This document shows positions 21,320 through 30,042 of a stretch of DNA of 64,000 bases, piece by piece. Location: NCBI RefSeq assembly GCF_042653925.1, contig NZ_JBHSFQ010000008.1:1-64000 (forward strand), read 5' to 3'. Every line of letters starts with the position of its first letter. Positions within the stretch are counted from its first letter, which is position 1. The notes beneath the pieces are model-generated. The model worked only from the letters and a program-made list of their open reading frames with translations. It did not search any database and was not told the origin of the DNA. The stretch is from Nocardiopsis_B mangrovi (lineage in GTDB: Bacteria; Actinomycetota; Actinomycetes; Streptosporangiales; Streptosporangiaceae). Both the position numbers and the translations under genes were made by a program.

Positions 21320-24209
21320 TGCGGTCTCCCTTCGTGACGTCGCCGGAGCCTGGGCGCCCCAGCACCGAGATCTTTTCGCCCGCGCCGGTGCCCCAGACGC
21401 GTTCGTCCTCCGACATCCAGGAGGTACGGGTACGCGCGTTCTCGCCCTGGCCCCCGGCGCCGCCCATGCCTCCCATTCCGCCGCCCATCGGCGGCATCAT
21501 CGGCGGCATCCCGCCGCCGCCCATGCCTCCCATCCCGCCGCCGCCCAGGCCGCTGAATTCGCCGCCGCCCTGACCGTTGCCGTTTCCGTTGCCGACGGCT
21601 CCGGTGAACGCCTCCGACCCGCCGCGCAGGTCGCCGCCGCCGCTCCGGATCCCGTTGGCGTCGGGGACCGGCCGCTCGGGGGCGGATCGGGGATCGCTCC
21701 AGCCGTCGCCGATGGAGTAGGACGGCGGGGGACCGCCCGCCTCCTCCCCTCCGCCGCGCCCCAGGGAGCCACCGAGGCCGCCTCCCCCGGCAGCAGGGCC
21801 GGCGTTCATCCGCTCGTCGAGGTCCGCGGCCTGCTGGTCGTAGTACTCGTTCAGCCGCTCCTGGTACTCCTGCGCCGACGAACCGTCCCCACCACCGGAA
21901 CCACCACCGCCCAGATCCCCGCCGCCGGATTCCGGGCCGGCGTTCATCCGCTCGTCGAGGTCCGCGGCCTGCTGGTCGTAGTACTCGTTCAGCCGCTCCT
22001 GGTACTCCTGCGCCGACGAACCGTCCCCACCACCGGAACCACCACCGCCCAAGTCACCGCCGCCGGATTCCGGGCCGGTCAGGAGATCGTCGAGCTCGCC
22101 GGTGCGCTGGTCGTAGTAGTCGCCCACCTGCTGCCGGTACTCATCCAGTTCCGGGGCGGGGTCGCCGTTCTCGTCGGTGATGCCGTCGACGTCCGACACC
22201 AGGCGGTCGAGGTTGCCCATTTCCTCGTCGTAGTACTCCTGCAGGCGCTGCTCGTAGCCGTCGCCGCCGAGGTCGCCGCCACTGGAGTCCGGCCCATCCG
22301 AGGCGAGCTGCTCGAGGTCCTCTCTCTGGCTGCGGGAATACTCGTCCAGGGCCCGCTGGTACTCCTGCTCCGCCGGGGTCAGCGCCTCGCCGTCGGCGTT
22401 GCGGCCGTCGCCGTCGGGGTCGGGCGAATCGGCCATGAGCCGGTCGAGATCGCCGGTGGCCTGGTCGTAGTAGTCGTCGATCGCCTGGGCGGAGGAGTCG
22501 TCCGAGGGCCGGCGCCGGTCTCCGGAGCCGCCGCCCCCGCCAACCGGAATGGGAGCGCCACCGCCACCGCCGCCCCCGAGGTCGTCACCACCGGCCGTAG
22601 GACCGCTGTCCAGGCCCTCGGTCAGCTCCCGGTAGTAATCATCAAGCGCGTCCTCGTACTCACGCGCGGCATCGGAATCACCCGAACCGCCCGAACCCCC
22701 GCCACCGTCGCCACCGCCCCCGAGGTCGTCACCACCGGCCGTAGGACCGCTGTCCAGGCCCTCGGTCAGCTCCCGGTAGTAATCATCAAGCGCGTCCTCG
22801 TACTCACGCGCGGCATCGGAATCACCCGAACCGCCCGAACCCCCGCCACCGTCGCCACCGCCCCCGAGGTCGTCACCACCGGCCGTAGGACCGCTGTCCA
22901 GCTCGTCGATCAGTTCCCGGTAATAATCATCAAGGGCCTCGTTGTACCGGTCCTGCATCTCCGAGCCGTCGGACTCGCTGTCTCCGTCGTCCCCACCGCC
23001 ACCGCCGGGCGGGTTTTCCTCCATCCACTCGATCTGTTCCCGCAACCAGTCTTCGTATGTGTCGTTGTACTCCTTCTCGATGTCGGACAGATCGTCTCCG
23101 TCGCCGTTGCCACCGCCTCCACCGCCACCACCACCGCCCGCACCGGACCAGTCGAGCGGCATGCTCGCTGGCCGAGTGATTTCAACCATGCTGGCGCGGC
23201 TCTTGTCGTATTCGGCGGCGAACACGTCCATGCGCTGGGCCACGCGATCGGAGAACTCATTCAGGTGGTCGCGCCATGACCGCTGGATCCGATTCTGGAT
23301 CTCCGTCCAGGTGTTGGGATCATTGGCCGGCCCTATATCCCCGATCTGGGTACTGTCGTCCCCCTTTTTGACCGTGGCGATGTCCTTGTTGTCCTTGAAC
23401 CATTTGTCGACATGGGCCGACGGGTGGAACAGTCTGTCCTTGGCCCAAGAACCAAAGGCAAAGTAGAAATCGTTTCTGGCGCGGACAATGATCGAGTTCC
23501 GGGCGTCGATGATCGGGTCGGGGTACTCTGAAACTTGGTCGCGGAGCGCGCGAAACCGTGCCAGAAGGTTGCCCAGGTGGCCCACGAACACATCGGCGGT
23601 CGCACCGCTCAATGCGTCCGAGGCCCCATTCCACCAACTCTTCAGATCGTCGGTCCGCCCGTCGAGCATCCCTTGCAGATCATAGAGATCCTGCGAAAGT
23701 TGCCCCAAATTTTTCGCGTCGTAATTTGTGCTCGACCCTCCGTCGTGTCCTAACGGGACGTCCAGGATCGTTGACATGTTGTCGAAGAAGAGCTTCCAGG
23801 CGGGAGAACCGGAGAAATCGGGATCGAAAGCGATTCCGGAATAGTAGACGCGTTCCCGTTCATCGCTTTCAGGACCAGAAGATCCGGGCGCACTGCGTGA
23901 GTCGCTCCATCCCCCGCGGCCATCCGCAGCGCGTTGCTCGGAAAATCCTGACTCCAGCCAGTGCGTTAGTTCGTCCGGCGATTTCTGGTCGGATCTGAAG
24001 CGCACGAACCAGTCGATCTTCGTGACATTGTCGGGGTCGATCATCGGCGGGACAGCGCCGCCCAAGTCGCTGTCGGCGAAGATGTTCATGATGTCGTGGA
24101 GTTTGCGCGACGCCGGCGCCCCCTCCAACGGTGCGCTGGGCGCTTCCTCTCCGATTTTTTCGGTTTCTTCATCCTCTGAAGTGATGTCCTCTTCATGCGG
24201 ATCGGGCAC
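21171..24209 (-). CDS. WXG-domain protein with long Gly/Asp/Tyr tandem repeats, 1012 aa
   Basis: GTG start with a GAGGAGG ribosome site. After an acidic N-terminus, residues about 190-220 contain SWWNGASDALSGATADVF, a W-x-G turn between helices, and a second helix pair near residues 300-345 (RIQRSWRDHLNEFSDRVAQR). From residue about 355 onward it is a Gly-rich chain with repeats of the form DALDDYYRELTEGLDSGPTA, QERLNEYYDQQAADLDERMN and related units, ending in a Gly/Met-rich tail. It is probably an ESX substrate or surface-exposed structural protein. The last ~50 codons overlap the YbaB-like gene, and their residue composition looks like shadow coding, so the true 3' end may be shorter or a frameshift may be present. 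Confidence 0.7.
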   Translation of the reverse strand: MPDPHEEDITSEDEETEKIGEEAPSAPLEGAPASRKLHDIMNIFADSDLGGAVPPMIDPDNVTKIDWFVRFRSDQKSPDELTHWLESGFSEQRAADGRGGWSDSRSAPGSSGPESDERERVYYSGIAFDPDFSGSPAWKLFFDNMSTILDVPLGHDGGSSTNYDAKNLGQLSQDLYDLQGMLDGRTDDLKSWWNGASDALSGATADVFVGHLGNLLARFRALRDQVSEYPDPIIDARNSIIVRARNDFYFAFGSWAKDRLFHPSAHVDKWFKDNKDIATVKKGDDSTQIGDIGPANDPNTWTEIQNRIQRSWRDHLNEFSDRVAQRMDVFAAEYDKSRASMVEITRPASMPLDWSGAGGGGGGGGGGNGDGDDLSDIEKEYNDTYEDWLREQIEWMEENPPGGGGGDDGDSESDGSEMQDRYNEALDDYYRELIDELDSGPTAGGDDLGGGGDGGGGSGGSGDSDAAREYEDALDDYYRELTEGLDSGPTAGGDDLGGGGDGGGGSGGSGDSDAAREYEDALDDYYRELTEGLDSGPTAGGDDLGGGGGGGAPIPVGGGGGSGDRRRPSDDSSAQAIDDYYDQATGDLDRLMADSPDPDGDGRNADGEALTPAEQEYQRALDEYSRSQREDLEQLASDGPDSSGGDLGGDGYEQRLQEYYDEEMGNLDRLVSDVDGITDENGDPAPELDEYRQQVGDYYDQRTGELDDLLTGPESGGGDLGGGGSGGGDGSSAQEYQERLNEYYDQQAADLDERMNAGPESGGGDLGGGGSGGGDGSSAQEYQERLNEYYDQQAADLDERMNAGPAAGGGGLGGSLGRGGGEEAGGPPPSYSIGDGWSDPRSAPERPVPDANGIRSGGGDLRGGSEAFTGAVGNGNGNGQGGGEFSGLGGGGMGGMGGGGMPPMMPPMGGGMGGMGGAGGQGENARTRTSWMSEDERVWGTGAGEKISVLGRPGSGDVTKGDRNEQLPAGNGTGTRTSTGGPGEPVQGKRKPGLGNRRGRLQGSGDQRDGQR
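21801..22076 (-). repeat. Two tandem 138-bp repeats inside the 1012-aa gene
   Basis: Units begin at 21801 and 21939 and differ at only a few bases. Each encodes 46 residues with EYQERLNEYYDQQAADLDER and a Gly/Ser spacer. They are a separate, younger duplication from the 144-bp units. Confidence 0.9.
22593..22880 (-). repeat. Two tandem 144-bp repeats inside the 1012-aa gene
   Basis: Two essentially identical 144-bp units with starts at 22593 and 22737; a third partial match starts at 22881. Each unit encodes 48 residues containing EYEDALDDYYRELTEGLDSG followed by a Gly-rich spacer. The identity at the DNA level implies recent slippage or unequal exchange. Confidence 0.9.
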
Positions 24210-24270
24210 CGGTTTTCCTCCTCGCTAGATCCCGTGGCGTCCGCGGTGGCAGTTCAGCGCCCCCGACCGG

Positions 24271-24693
24271 TCACGCCTCGCTGCTGTCGCCCGGCGGGTT
24301 ACCGGACCTCCCCCCTAGCGCGGACGCATTCGCGGGGTCGATGATGTAGGCGAGTTGGGAGGCGGTCAGCGCCGCGTCCTCCTCGACGTCCCTGAAGTAG
24401 ATGTCAGCCTGCTGCAACCTGCTGTCCATCCCTTCGAGCTCGGTGATCAGGGCTTTGAGCTCGTCGCGTATCTTCTCAACGGAACTCGTCAAATGCGCGT
24501 CCAACAAGGCCGCGTTCGGCAACAGCTTGTGATTGCCGACGCGGAGCTCGTAGACCCGCGGGGCGTCGTGACCGCCACCGACATAGTCGTCCAGGACTCT
24601 CTTGTGCTCACGGAGGTCCTCCAGCATCGGCAGGATCTTGTCCGTGCGGCATTCGTTCAGGTAGTCAAGTGTGATCTCAGTCTTTTCGGCCAT
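24271..24693 (-). CDS. Helical protein of the ESX locus, 140 aa, unknown function
   Basis: ATG start behind an AGGAGGG ribosome site. The sequence is two long helices (ECRTDKILPMLEDLREHKRV and SSVEKIRDELKALITELEGM) joined by a loop containing GGGHDAPRVYELRVG. It has the overall size of ESX accessory proteins but no W-x-G turn, and I do not recognise a named family. It lies between the WXG100 pair and the 1012-aa protein with short gaps (61 and 65 bp), so it is most likely co-transcribed and serves the same secretion locus. Confidence 0.65.
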   Translation of the reverse strand: MAEKTEITLDYLNECRTDKILPMLEDLREHKRVLDDYVGGGHDAPRVYELRVGNHKLLPNAALLDAHLTSSVEKIRDELKALITELEGMDSRLQQADIYFRDVEEDAALTASQLAYIIDPANASALGGRSGNPPGDSSEA

Positions 24694-24758
24694 CGTTCGC
24701 CCTCCTGACTATTCGACCCCGGGTCGGCCGGAAACGTCCCGTTCCCGGAAGGTGGCGC

Positions 24759-25058
24759 CTACATATGCCGCGAGACCCATTCGAGGGACAGCCTGTCGTC
24801 GGTGTTCTTGTAGTTGTCGCGGATCAGGACCAGCGCCTGCTCGGCCTGGGTCAGCAGGAACTCCATGTCCTGCACGTTGAGCCGCCACTGCGCCATGCTG
24901 TTGTCGTAGTTCTCGGCCGTGGAACCGTCGAGCTCGCCGCGGACCGCGGCCATCTTCGTGGCCAGCTCATCGAGGGAATTGCGGATATCCTGCGTGCGCG
25001 CACGCAGATCGAACGCCGAATCGTCCATGCCCGCGTATTTGACGGAAAAGTCGCTCAT
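24759..25058 (-). CDS. WXG100-like protein, 99 aa
   Basis: Length and two-helix hairpin layout are those of ESAT-6/CFP-10 family proteins: helix 1 (FDLRARTQDIRNSLDELATK), a turn at ELDGSTAENYDN, helix 2 (QDMEFLLTQAEQALVLIRDN). The turn carries L-D-G instead of W-x-G, and a Trp appears in helix 2 (MAQWRLN). Family members usually form a heterodimer with the neighbouring small protein and travel through a type VII secretion system. The start has a GAGG ribosome site nine bases upstream. Confidence 0.75.
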   Translation of the reverse strand: MSDFSVKYAGMDDSAFDLRARTQDIRNSLDELATKMAAVRGELDGSTAENYDNSMAQWRLNVQDMEFLLTQAEQALVLIRDNYKNTDDRLSLEWVSRHM

Positions 25059-25112
25059 CGTCTGATACCTCGTTTCGTGACGGAGACCGCTTCAGGGGAC
25101 GGCCGAATGGTG

Positions 25113-25475
25113 TCAGGAACGTCCCGGGCCGAGAAGTTCGCCTTGCACGGCGTAGCCGGACTGGTTGGGATTGAGCTGGTCGTTCCAGGAAGAGGAGATG
25201 ACGAGGTTGTCGTCCTCCAGGTTCAACATGCCGCGCGTGGTACCGCCGAATGTCCCGATCATCTGGTTCATCCCATTGACGATCAGCCGCAGCTCCTCCA
25301 GCCACTTCACCAGCGCGGTCTCATAACCCGCCTCCGCGCCGCCCTGCCAGCTCGACTTCAGGCTGTCGCGCAGGAAGTCCACCTTGGTGTAGACCTCGTT
25401 GCACTCGGCGTGGGCCGTCTCCATGGCGGTCCGACCCGTGGTCATCCCGTATTCGGTACTGGTGGTCAGACTCAC
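25113..25475 (-). CDS. WXG100-like protein, 120 aa, first gene of the ESX locus
   Basis: Contains the canonical turn SSWQGGAEAGYETALVKWLE between two helices, as in ESAT-6-like proteins, followed by a ~35-residue polar tail. A GTG at 25481 also fits the frame, but the AAGGAG site is only 2 bases from it and 8 bases from GTG 25475, so the latter start is preferred. It is the promoter-proximal gene of the seven-gene minus-strand locus that ends in the giant gene, and probably dimerises with the 99-aa product. Confidence 0.85.
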   Translation of the reverse strand: MSLTTSTEYGMTTGRTAMETAHAECNEVYTKVDFLRDSLKSSWQGGAEAGYETALVKWLEELRLIVNGMNQMIGTFGGTTRGMLNLEDDNLVISSSWNDQLNPNQSGYAVQGELLGPGRS

Positions 25476-25866
25476 GTCCACTACTCCTTATCTGTTGAGG
25501 AAGCGGGTTCGGGTCGTAGTAGCGATGTGGTCGGGCGTGTCCCTGCTCATCGCTCATCACTCCGACACGAATGGGTGAACGACTTTCGAATGCGAATCAG
25601 TACGGGTTCTTCAGGGAATGATGAGATATCGGCGGCTACGAGGACGTGTTCACTGGCCAGGCGGATCGGCTCACACAACGCATCCCGAATGAAGCCGCAT
25701 TCTCGATTTCACTGGGACGGAGATATGAAGATCACACATCGTCATCGCGAATATTCGTGGGTACATCCGTTTTTTCCGGGGCGCCGGGGCGGTTCCCTGG
25801 CAGGGTCCTTCTCTGTGTCCGTTGCTTGGTGATGCTGCGTGCCGTGCCGGGACGGAGGACTGCGGG
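25476..25866. other. 391-bp gap holding the ESX-locus promoter region
   Basis: No convincing gene. It separates the stop of the first MFS gene from the first WXG100 gene; both read leftward, so the promoter for the ~25-kb ESX/giant locus should lie here, along with any terminator for the MFS gene. It is noticeably more AT-rich than its surroundings. I could not identify a confident -35/-10 pair. Confidence 0.4.
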
Positions 25867-27285
25867 TCAGCGCATGGTCGCGGTGACCGCGGACGACCGT
25901 GTCCTGGCGGGGGAAATGAGCGAGAATGTGAGGGCGATGAGGATGAGCACGGCCTCGCCGAGGAACGCGGCCGTGAAGGAGACGTCCCCGTGCGTCCCTG
26001 CGGCGCCGATGGCGATCCCGGCCAGGACCGCGAGCCCGAGCGCTCCGCCCAGCGGCTGCACGGCGTTGATCAGTCCGCTGATCAGCCCGGATTCGCCTTC
26101 CCCGCTGTCGCGCACCGCGATCGTCGTGGCGGTGACGATGCCGAGCCCGAGGCCCGCGCCGAGCAGCAGGAACGCGCCCAGAAGGTGCGCGGAGAAGCCG
26201 TCGGTCATCGGATTCAGCACCAGCCACAGCAGGCCGGTGAGCAGCAGGGCGAGGGCGACCGGCAGCGCGCGGGCCGACCCGATGCTCTGCGCCAGCAGCG
26301 GCGCGGCGGCGCTGCCCACGATGGTCATGGCGGCCATCGGGATCTGCGCCATTCCGGTCTCCAGCGCACCCATCCCCAGCACCTCCTGCTGGTAGAGGGG
26401 CAGGAAGAAGAACAGGCTGGTCATCGTGGCGCCGAGCAGCAGCATCACCGAACTCGCGGTGACCACTGGTGCCCTGCGCAAGACGGTGAGCGGGACCAGG
26501 GGGTGGGAGGAGCGCTGCTCGGCTATCACGAACGCGGCGAGGGAGGCGATGCCCACCGCGAGGCTGACGACCGTTGTGGCCGCACCCCATCCGGTTTCGG
26601 CCGCGGAGACCATTCCGAGTGCGAGACCGGAGACCCCGACGGTAATGGTGACCGCGCCGGCCACGTCGAACGGGCCGGGGCGGCCCGGGAACGCCGGAAC
26701 CGAGCGCCACACCGCGATCGCGCTGACGATGCCGAACGGCACCGGGGCCCAGAACACCGACTCCCACCCCAACAACTGGGTCAGCGTCCCGCCGAGGAAG
26801 ACGCCGAGCAGACTGCCGGCGGCCGCGATGGCGCCCCAGATGCCCATCGCCCGGGTGCGCTCCGCGGGAGACGGGTAGAGGGCGAGCACGAGCGCGAGTG
26901 CGGACGGCACCACGATCGCCGCCCCGATGCCCTGCGCGACGCGCGCGGCGATCAGCACCGGTCCGCTGAGGGCCAGCGCGCAGAACGCGCATGCCGCGAG
27001 GTAGACGGCCATCCCGGCCAGGAACACTCCCCGGCCTCCGAGCACGTCGGCGAGGCGGCCCCCGAGAAGCAGCAGCCCCGCGAACGCCACAAGGTAGCTG
27101 TTCGCGACGGCCGTCAGTCCAGCGGCGGAGAGCCCGAACCCGTCCCGGATCGCCGGCCCGGCCAGGTTCACCATCGTGCCGTCGAGGATGACCAGGAACA
27201 TGGCACCCGCCAGGCCGGCCATCGCCACACCGCGCGCCACCCGGGGCCGGGCGAGCACCGGGGGAGGTGCGGTTTCGATGCTCAT
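25867..27285 (-). CDS. DHA2-type MFS drug efflux transporter (MFS-1), 472 aa
   Basis: A multispanning protein with the signatures of the EmrB/QacA family: LDGTMVNLAGPAI in TM1, LGGRLADVLGGR in the 2-3 loop, RVAQGIGAA, and GSLLGVFLGGTL. Length 472 matches its paralogue at 30043. The reading frame extends further upstream, but ATG 27285 has an AAGGAC site and gives the same N-terminus length as the paralogue. The promoter contains a GATAGT-N8-ACTATC palindrome. A 157-bp block (26615-26771) is identical to 30557-30713 of the paralogue. Likely exports a toxic small molecule under TetR control. Confidence 0.9.
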   Translation of the reverse strand: MSIETAPPPVLARPRVARGVAMAGLAGAMFLVILDGTMVNLAGPAIRDGFGLSAAGLTAVANSYLVAFAGLLLLGGRLADVLGGRGVFLAGMAVYLAACAFCALALSGPVLIAARVAQGIGAAIVVPSALALVLALYPSPAERTRAMGIWGAIAAAGSLLGVFLGGTLTQLLGWESVFWAPVPFGIVSAIAVWRSVPAFPGRPGPFDVAGAVTITVGVSGLALGMVSAAETGWGAATTVVSLAVGIASLAAFVIAEQRSSHPLVPLTVLRRAPVVTASSVMLLLGATMTSLFFFLPLYQQEVLGMGALETGMAQIPMAAMTIVGSAAAPLLAQSIGSARALPVALALLLTGLLWLVLNPMTDGFSAHLLGAFLLLGAGLGLGIVTATTIAVRDSGEGESGLISGLINAVQPLGGALGLAVLAGIAIGAAGTHGDVSFTAAFLGEAVLILIALTFSLISPARTRSSAVTATMR

Positions 27286-27393
27286 CGTCGCGTCCTTCAT
27301 CGGCGAGTAGGTGCTGAGGCGTCGGCTGTGATGGGGACCTACCGGTCGTGGCGAACCAGCGGGAACCTTTGGAAGTTTCGCCATCTTCGAAAT

Positions 27394-27413
27394 GATAGTG
27401 AGTACTAACTATC
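27394..27413. promoter_or_regulatory. TetR operator upstream of MFS-1
   Basis: Perfect inverted repeat GATAGT-N8-ACTATC. On the minus strand it reads GATAGTTAGTACTCACTATC, differing by one base from the site at 28353-28372 and closely matching the site at the intact TetR gene (36445-36464). Confidence 0.8.
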
Positions 27414-27424
27414 AATTTGCCATG

Positions 27425-27586
27425 AAAATATGCCCCTCAGGGCCGGGGCCCGGGGCCGCCGCATCTCCGGCGACCCCACGGTCGGACCGGCGAACAGACC
27501 TTGGGCCCGGACTCCTTCGGTGGGGCGACCGGGATCTGCCGCCGCACCACTCGATCCCGACCCGCAGCCTCGACCCGGGATCGTTT
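27425..27586 (-). pseudogene. Decayed tetR remnant 1
   Basis: Reading leftward from the operator at 27587-27606, the DNA can be aligned by eye with the first ~150 bp of the intact TetR gene at 36469: shared blocks include ATCGAG, GCAGATC, GAAGGAGT, AAGG and GACCGTG in the same order and spacing. The start codon is gone (AAAGTGG became AAACGAT) and no useful frame remains. Only the HTH-encoding part is recognisable. It sits directly ahead of MFS-1, as an autoregulated tetR-pump pair would. Confidence 0.6.
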
Positions 27587-27606
27587 GAGAGTAAACAGTC
27601 ACTATT
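27587..27606. promoter_or_regulatory. TetR operator-like site of remnant 1
   Basis: GAGAGTAAACAGTCACTATT, whose reverse complement matches the intact TetR promoter element TACAGTGAGTGTTTACTATC at 14 of 20 positions, including the core GTTTACT. Confidence 0.6.
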
Positions 27607-28014
27607 GCACCGGCGTCAACCCACGGCACCCTGGACACCGGGTCAACAGCCGATCACCTGGCGGAAAGGGACCGCATCCGGCCGCCCCGATGGATGTCCC
27701 CACAGTCCGCCGTCGATCTGCTGCGGCGACTCTGACCTCGCGTTTTCCGAGCGGCGGTGAAAGACAGCCGCACGTCCGACGGGCGGCCTATGATCCATCT
27801 CACCCCGAGCTCCGTGGAGATACCGCCCTCCGACCGGGCGACGTGCCGCATTGATCACGGGCCACCGGGTGAGAGCCCACCACGACGACCGCCCCAGGTG
27901 TCCGCCTGGCCGTGCATCGTCGCCGTCGAACGCCGCGCCCCTGGCCGACTCATCGATGACGAGCGAAGGCAGCGGTTCCTGCGTCCCTGTCCGTCGCGGA
28001 TTTGACGCCACGCA
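27607..28014. other. Non-coding stretch between the two tetR remnants
   Basis: About 400 bp between the divergent relic promoters. Small open frames exist in several phases, none with a ribosome site or a recognisable product. It is probably the decayed space between two former tetR-pump modules. Confidence 0.5.
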
Positions 28015-28034
28015 TGAAGTGAGTGTTAAGTATC
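28015..28034. promoter_or_regulatory. TetR operator-like site of remnant 2
   Basis: TGAAGTGAGTGTTAAGTATC, preceded by TTGACGCCACG. The intact TetR promoter has TTGACGCACG followed by TACAGTGAGTGTTTACTATC, so the whole promoter is homologous but degraded in the left half-site. Confidence 0.65.
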
Positions 28035-28035
28035 A

Positions 28036-28319
28036 AACGTGTCGAAGACCCGCAGACCGACTTCGAGCGGCGCCGCGAGCAGATCCTGGCCGCGACACCG
28101 AAGGAGTCCATCCGCGGGACGCACGGGACGGTTCGACCACGACCGTCGCCGAGGACATGGAGACGGACCGGCCGCCGGCACACGAGCGGTGGCCGACGCC
28201 GACCCGAGGCACGATTTCTCGCCGCGGGCATGCCGCACTCGGTGGCCGCAGTTATGAACCTGCCCGCTCGCTCCGCAGGCGGCGCGGCGGCCAATCGCTT
28301 CCCGGTGTCCGGATCCTGA
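28036..28319 (+). pseudogene. Decayed tetR remnant 2 with internal deletion
   Basis: The promoter and start region match those of the intact TetR gene at 36469. The frame then shifts so that FERRREQILAATPKES, matching IERRREQILAAALKEF of the intact protein, is read in another phase. After a deletion of about 300 bp the sequence resumes as RFLAAGMPHSVAAVMNLPAR, matching DFFAAGTLYLVAASMNLPAI near the C-terminus of the intact protein, and ends with NRFPVSGS versus DRFLASGA. The central ligand-binding domain is missing, so no working repressor can be made. Confidence 0.8.
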
Positions 28320-28352
28320 GCTTTGGGAGACCACGTGTTTTTTTAGGCTTAA

Positions 28353-28372
28353 GATAGTTAGCACTCACTATC
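28353..28372. promoter_or_regulatory. TetR operator upstream of the hydrolase/MFS-2 operon
   Basis: Perfect inverted repeat GATAGT-N8-ACTATC (GATAGTTAGCACTCACTATC), 160 bp ahead of the hydrolase start codon. It differs from the MFS-1 operator at one spacer base. Confidence 0.8.
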
Positions 28373-28532
28373 ATTCGCTGGCGACCGGACGCCCTGGAAG
28401 AGACCCGGGACCTTCGGCCGGCGCCCGGCAACGGCGCACCTGCTGCTCCTCCCCTGCAACGGCAGGCGGAGCGGAGACCGAATTCACTGCATTCTCATTG
28501 GCGCCCGATATTCGAAGGAAAGAAGGAGAAAG

Positions 28533-29720
28533 ATGATCGATACGCTCGCCGATGAGATGGACGCGGTGATCCGCCGAACCGTGGAATCCGCGCCCGGGGT
28601 GCCAGGGGTCATCGCCGGAGTCACCGACAGGGATCGGACCGTACATCTGCGCGCGACGGGGGTCCGCCGTACCGACGGCGCCGAGTCGCTGACCAGTGAG
28701 TCACCGGTCGCGATGATGTCGACGACGAAAGCGGTCACCGCGACGGCGGCGCTGCAGCTCGTGGAACGCGGCCGGCTCGACCTCGACGCTCCGGCCCGAT
28801 GGTACGCCCCGGAGATCGGAGAGCTGCGGGTTCTGACGGGCTTCGACGACCTGGGTGAACCGGTCGTGCGTCCACCGGCCGGCGAGATCACGACCCGTCA
28901 GTTGCTCACACACAGCTCCGGCCTGGGGTATGAGTCGTTCAATCCCGACTACGCCCGGCTCGTCCGTGAGAACCGGCAGCCCTCGATCATGACGGGCACC
29001 CGCGCCGCTCTTCGCACACCCTTGCTGTTCGACCCCGGGACGCGATGGGAATACGGGGCCGGTATCGACTGGGTCGGCCAGATCATCGAGGGCGTCACCG
29101 GGCAGCGCCTCGGCGAGGTGTTCGCCCGGGAGATCTTCCAGCCCCTCGGGATCACCACGATGTCCTTCACGCTCGACGACGCGCGCCGCCGGAGCATCGC
29201 CGGCATGCACCAGCGCGCAGCCGACGGCGGACTCGTGCCCATGGACTTCGAACTACCGAGTCCGCCCGAGGTGGATCCCGGCGGGCACGGCCTCTACGGC
29301 ACCGTCGGCGACTACCTCAAGTTCATCCGCATGTGGCTCAACGACGGCGAAGGCGACCACGGACGCGTGCTCGAGTCGGCCACGGTGCGCGACGCCGTGC
29401 GGCGGCATCTACCCGACGGCATGAACGTCACCCCGCTGCGCAGCGCACTCCCCCAGACCTCCAACGACGTCGAATTCTTCCCGGGCATCCGCAAATCCTG
29501 GTCCTTGGCCTTCATGATCAACGAGGAGGCCGCCCCGACGGGGCGACCGGCGGGCGCCCAAGGATGGGCGGGGATAGCGAACCTCTACTACTGGATCGAC
29601 CGGGAGAACGGCATCGGCGGCTACTGGGCCACGCAGATCCTGCCCTTCATGGATCCCGCATCCTACGGCGGCTACCTCGACTTCGAACGGGTCGCCTACG
29701 AGAGAATGACGCGGCCTTAG
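28533..29720 (+). CDS. Serine hydrolase, class C beta-lactamase/esterase (family VIII) fold, 395 aa
   Basis: The S-x-x-K catalytic motif is present in AMMSTTKAVTA, a candidate Tyr base in RWEYGAGIDW, and LLTHSSGLGY and GGHGLYGTVGDYLKF are typical landmarks of this fold. There is no signal peptide, which argues for a cytoplasmic esterase or transesterase (EstB/LovD-like) rather than a secreted beta-lactamase. ATG 28533 has an excellent AAGAAGGAG site. It is the first gene of an operon with MFS-2, NmrA-like, Dabb, GMC and membrane-protein genes, under the TetR-type operator at 28353. Confidence 0.9.
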   Translation: MIDTLADEMDAVIRRTVESAPGVPGVIAGVTDRDRTVHLRATGVRRTDGAESLTSESPVAMMSTTKAVTATAALQLVERGRLDLDAPARWYAPEIGELRVLTGFDDLGEPVVRPPAGEITTRQLLTHSSGLGYESFNPDYARLVRENRQPSIMTGTRAALRTPLLFDPGTRWEYGAGIDWVGQIIEGVTGQRLGEVFAREIFQPLGITTMSFTLDDARRRSIAGMHQRAADGGLVPMDFELPSPPEVDPGGHGLYGTVGDYLKFIRMWLNDGEGDHGRVLESATVRDAVRRHLPDGMNVTPLRSALPQTSNDVEFFPGIRKSWSLAFMINEEAAPTGRPAGAQGWAGIANLYYWIDRENGIGGYWATQILPFMDPASYGGYLDFERVAYERMTRP

Positions 29721-30042
29721 GAAATTCGACGTTTTAGCCGGGGGCCGGCCGCAGATTCACATTCATCCCTCCCGGACTCTCAATGTCATGCACATCCGGC
29801 CCGTGCGGGTCAGGCGATTCTCATTTTTCGCAGCATCCCTGATGTGCCTCCGGACGGACTCAGCGCAATCCGGATCCCTCCAGGAAGATGCATCGAACCA
29901 TCGCGGCAGGGTCAAGGGGCCGGAGAGCGCTCGGGAGCCGAATCGGCCGTGACGAAAGAATCCCGCGGCTCCCTCTGCCGGCCCTACCGCGGCCACCGGA
30001 ACGTGAAACGAACCCGAACACTCTCTGGACAAGGAAAATGCG
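29721..30042. other. 322-bp gap between hydrolase and MFS-2
   Basis: No gene with a ribosome site or recognisable product. I see no strong terminator hairpin, so read-through from the hydrolase into MFS-2 remains possible. Confidence 0.4.

Noticed and set aside
21801..22895. Regularly spaced repeats considered as a possible CRISPR array
   Set aside because: The units are 138-144 bp, coding and in frame within the 1012-aa gene, without short repeats separated by unique spacers.
25321..25560. Small ORF overlapping the first WXG100 gene
   Set aside because: It overlaps a gene with a clear WXG motif and lacks its own homology; the first ~25 codons precede the WXG gene but have no downstream partner or stop of their own.
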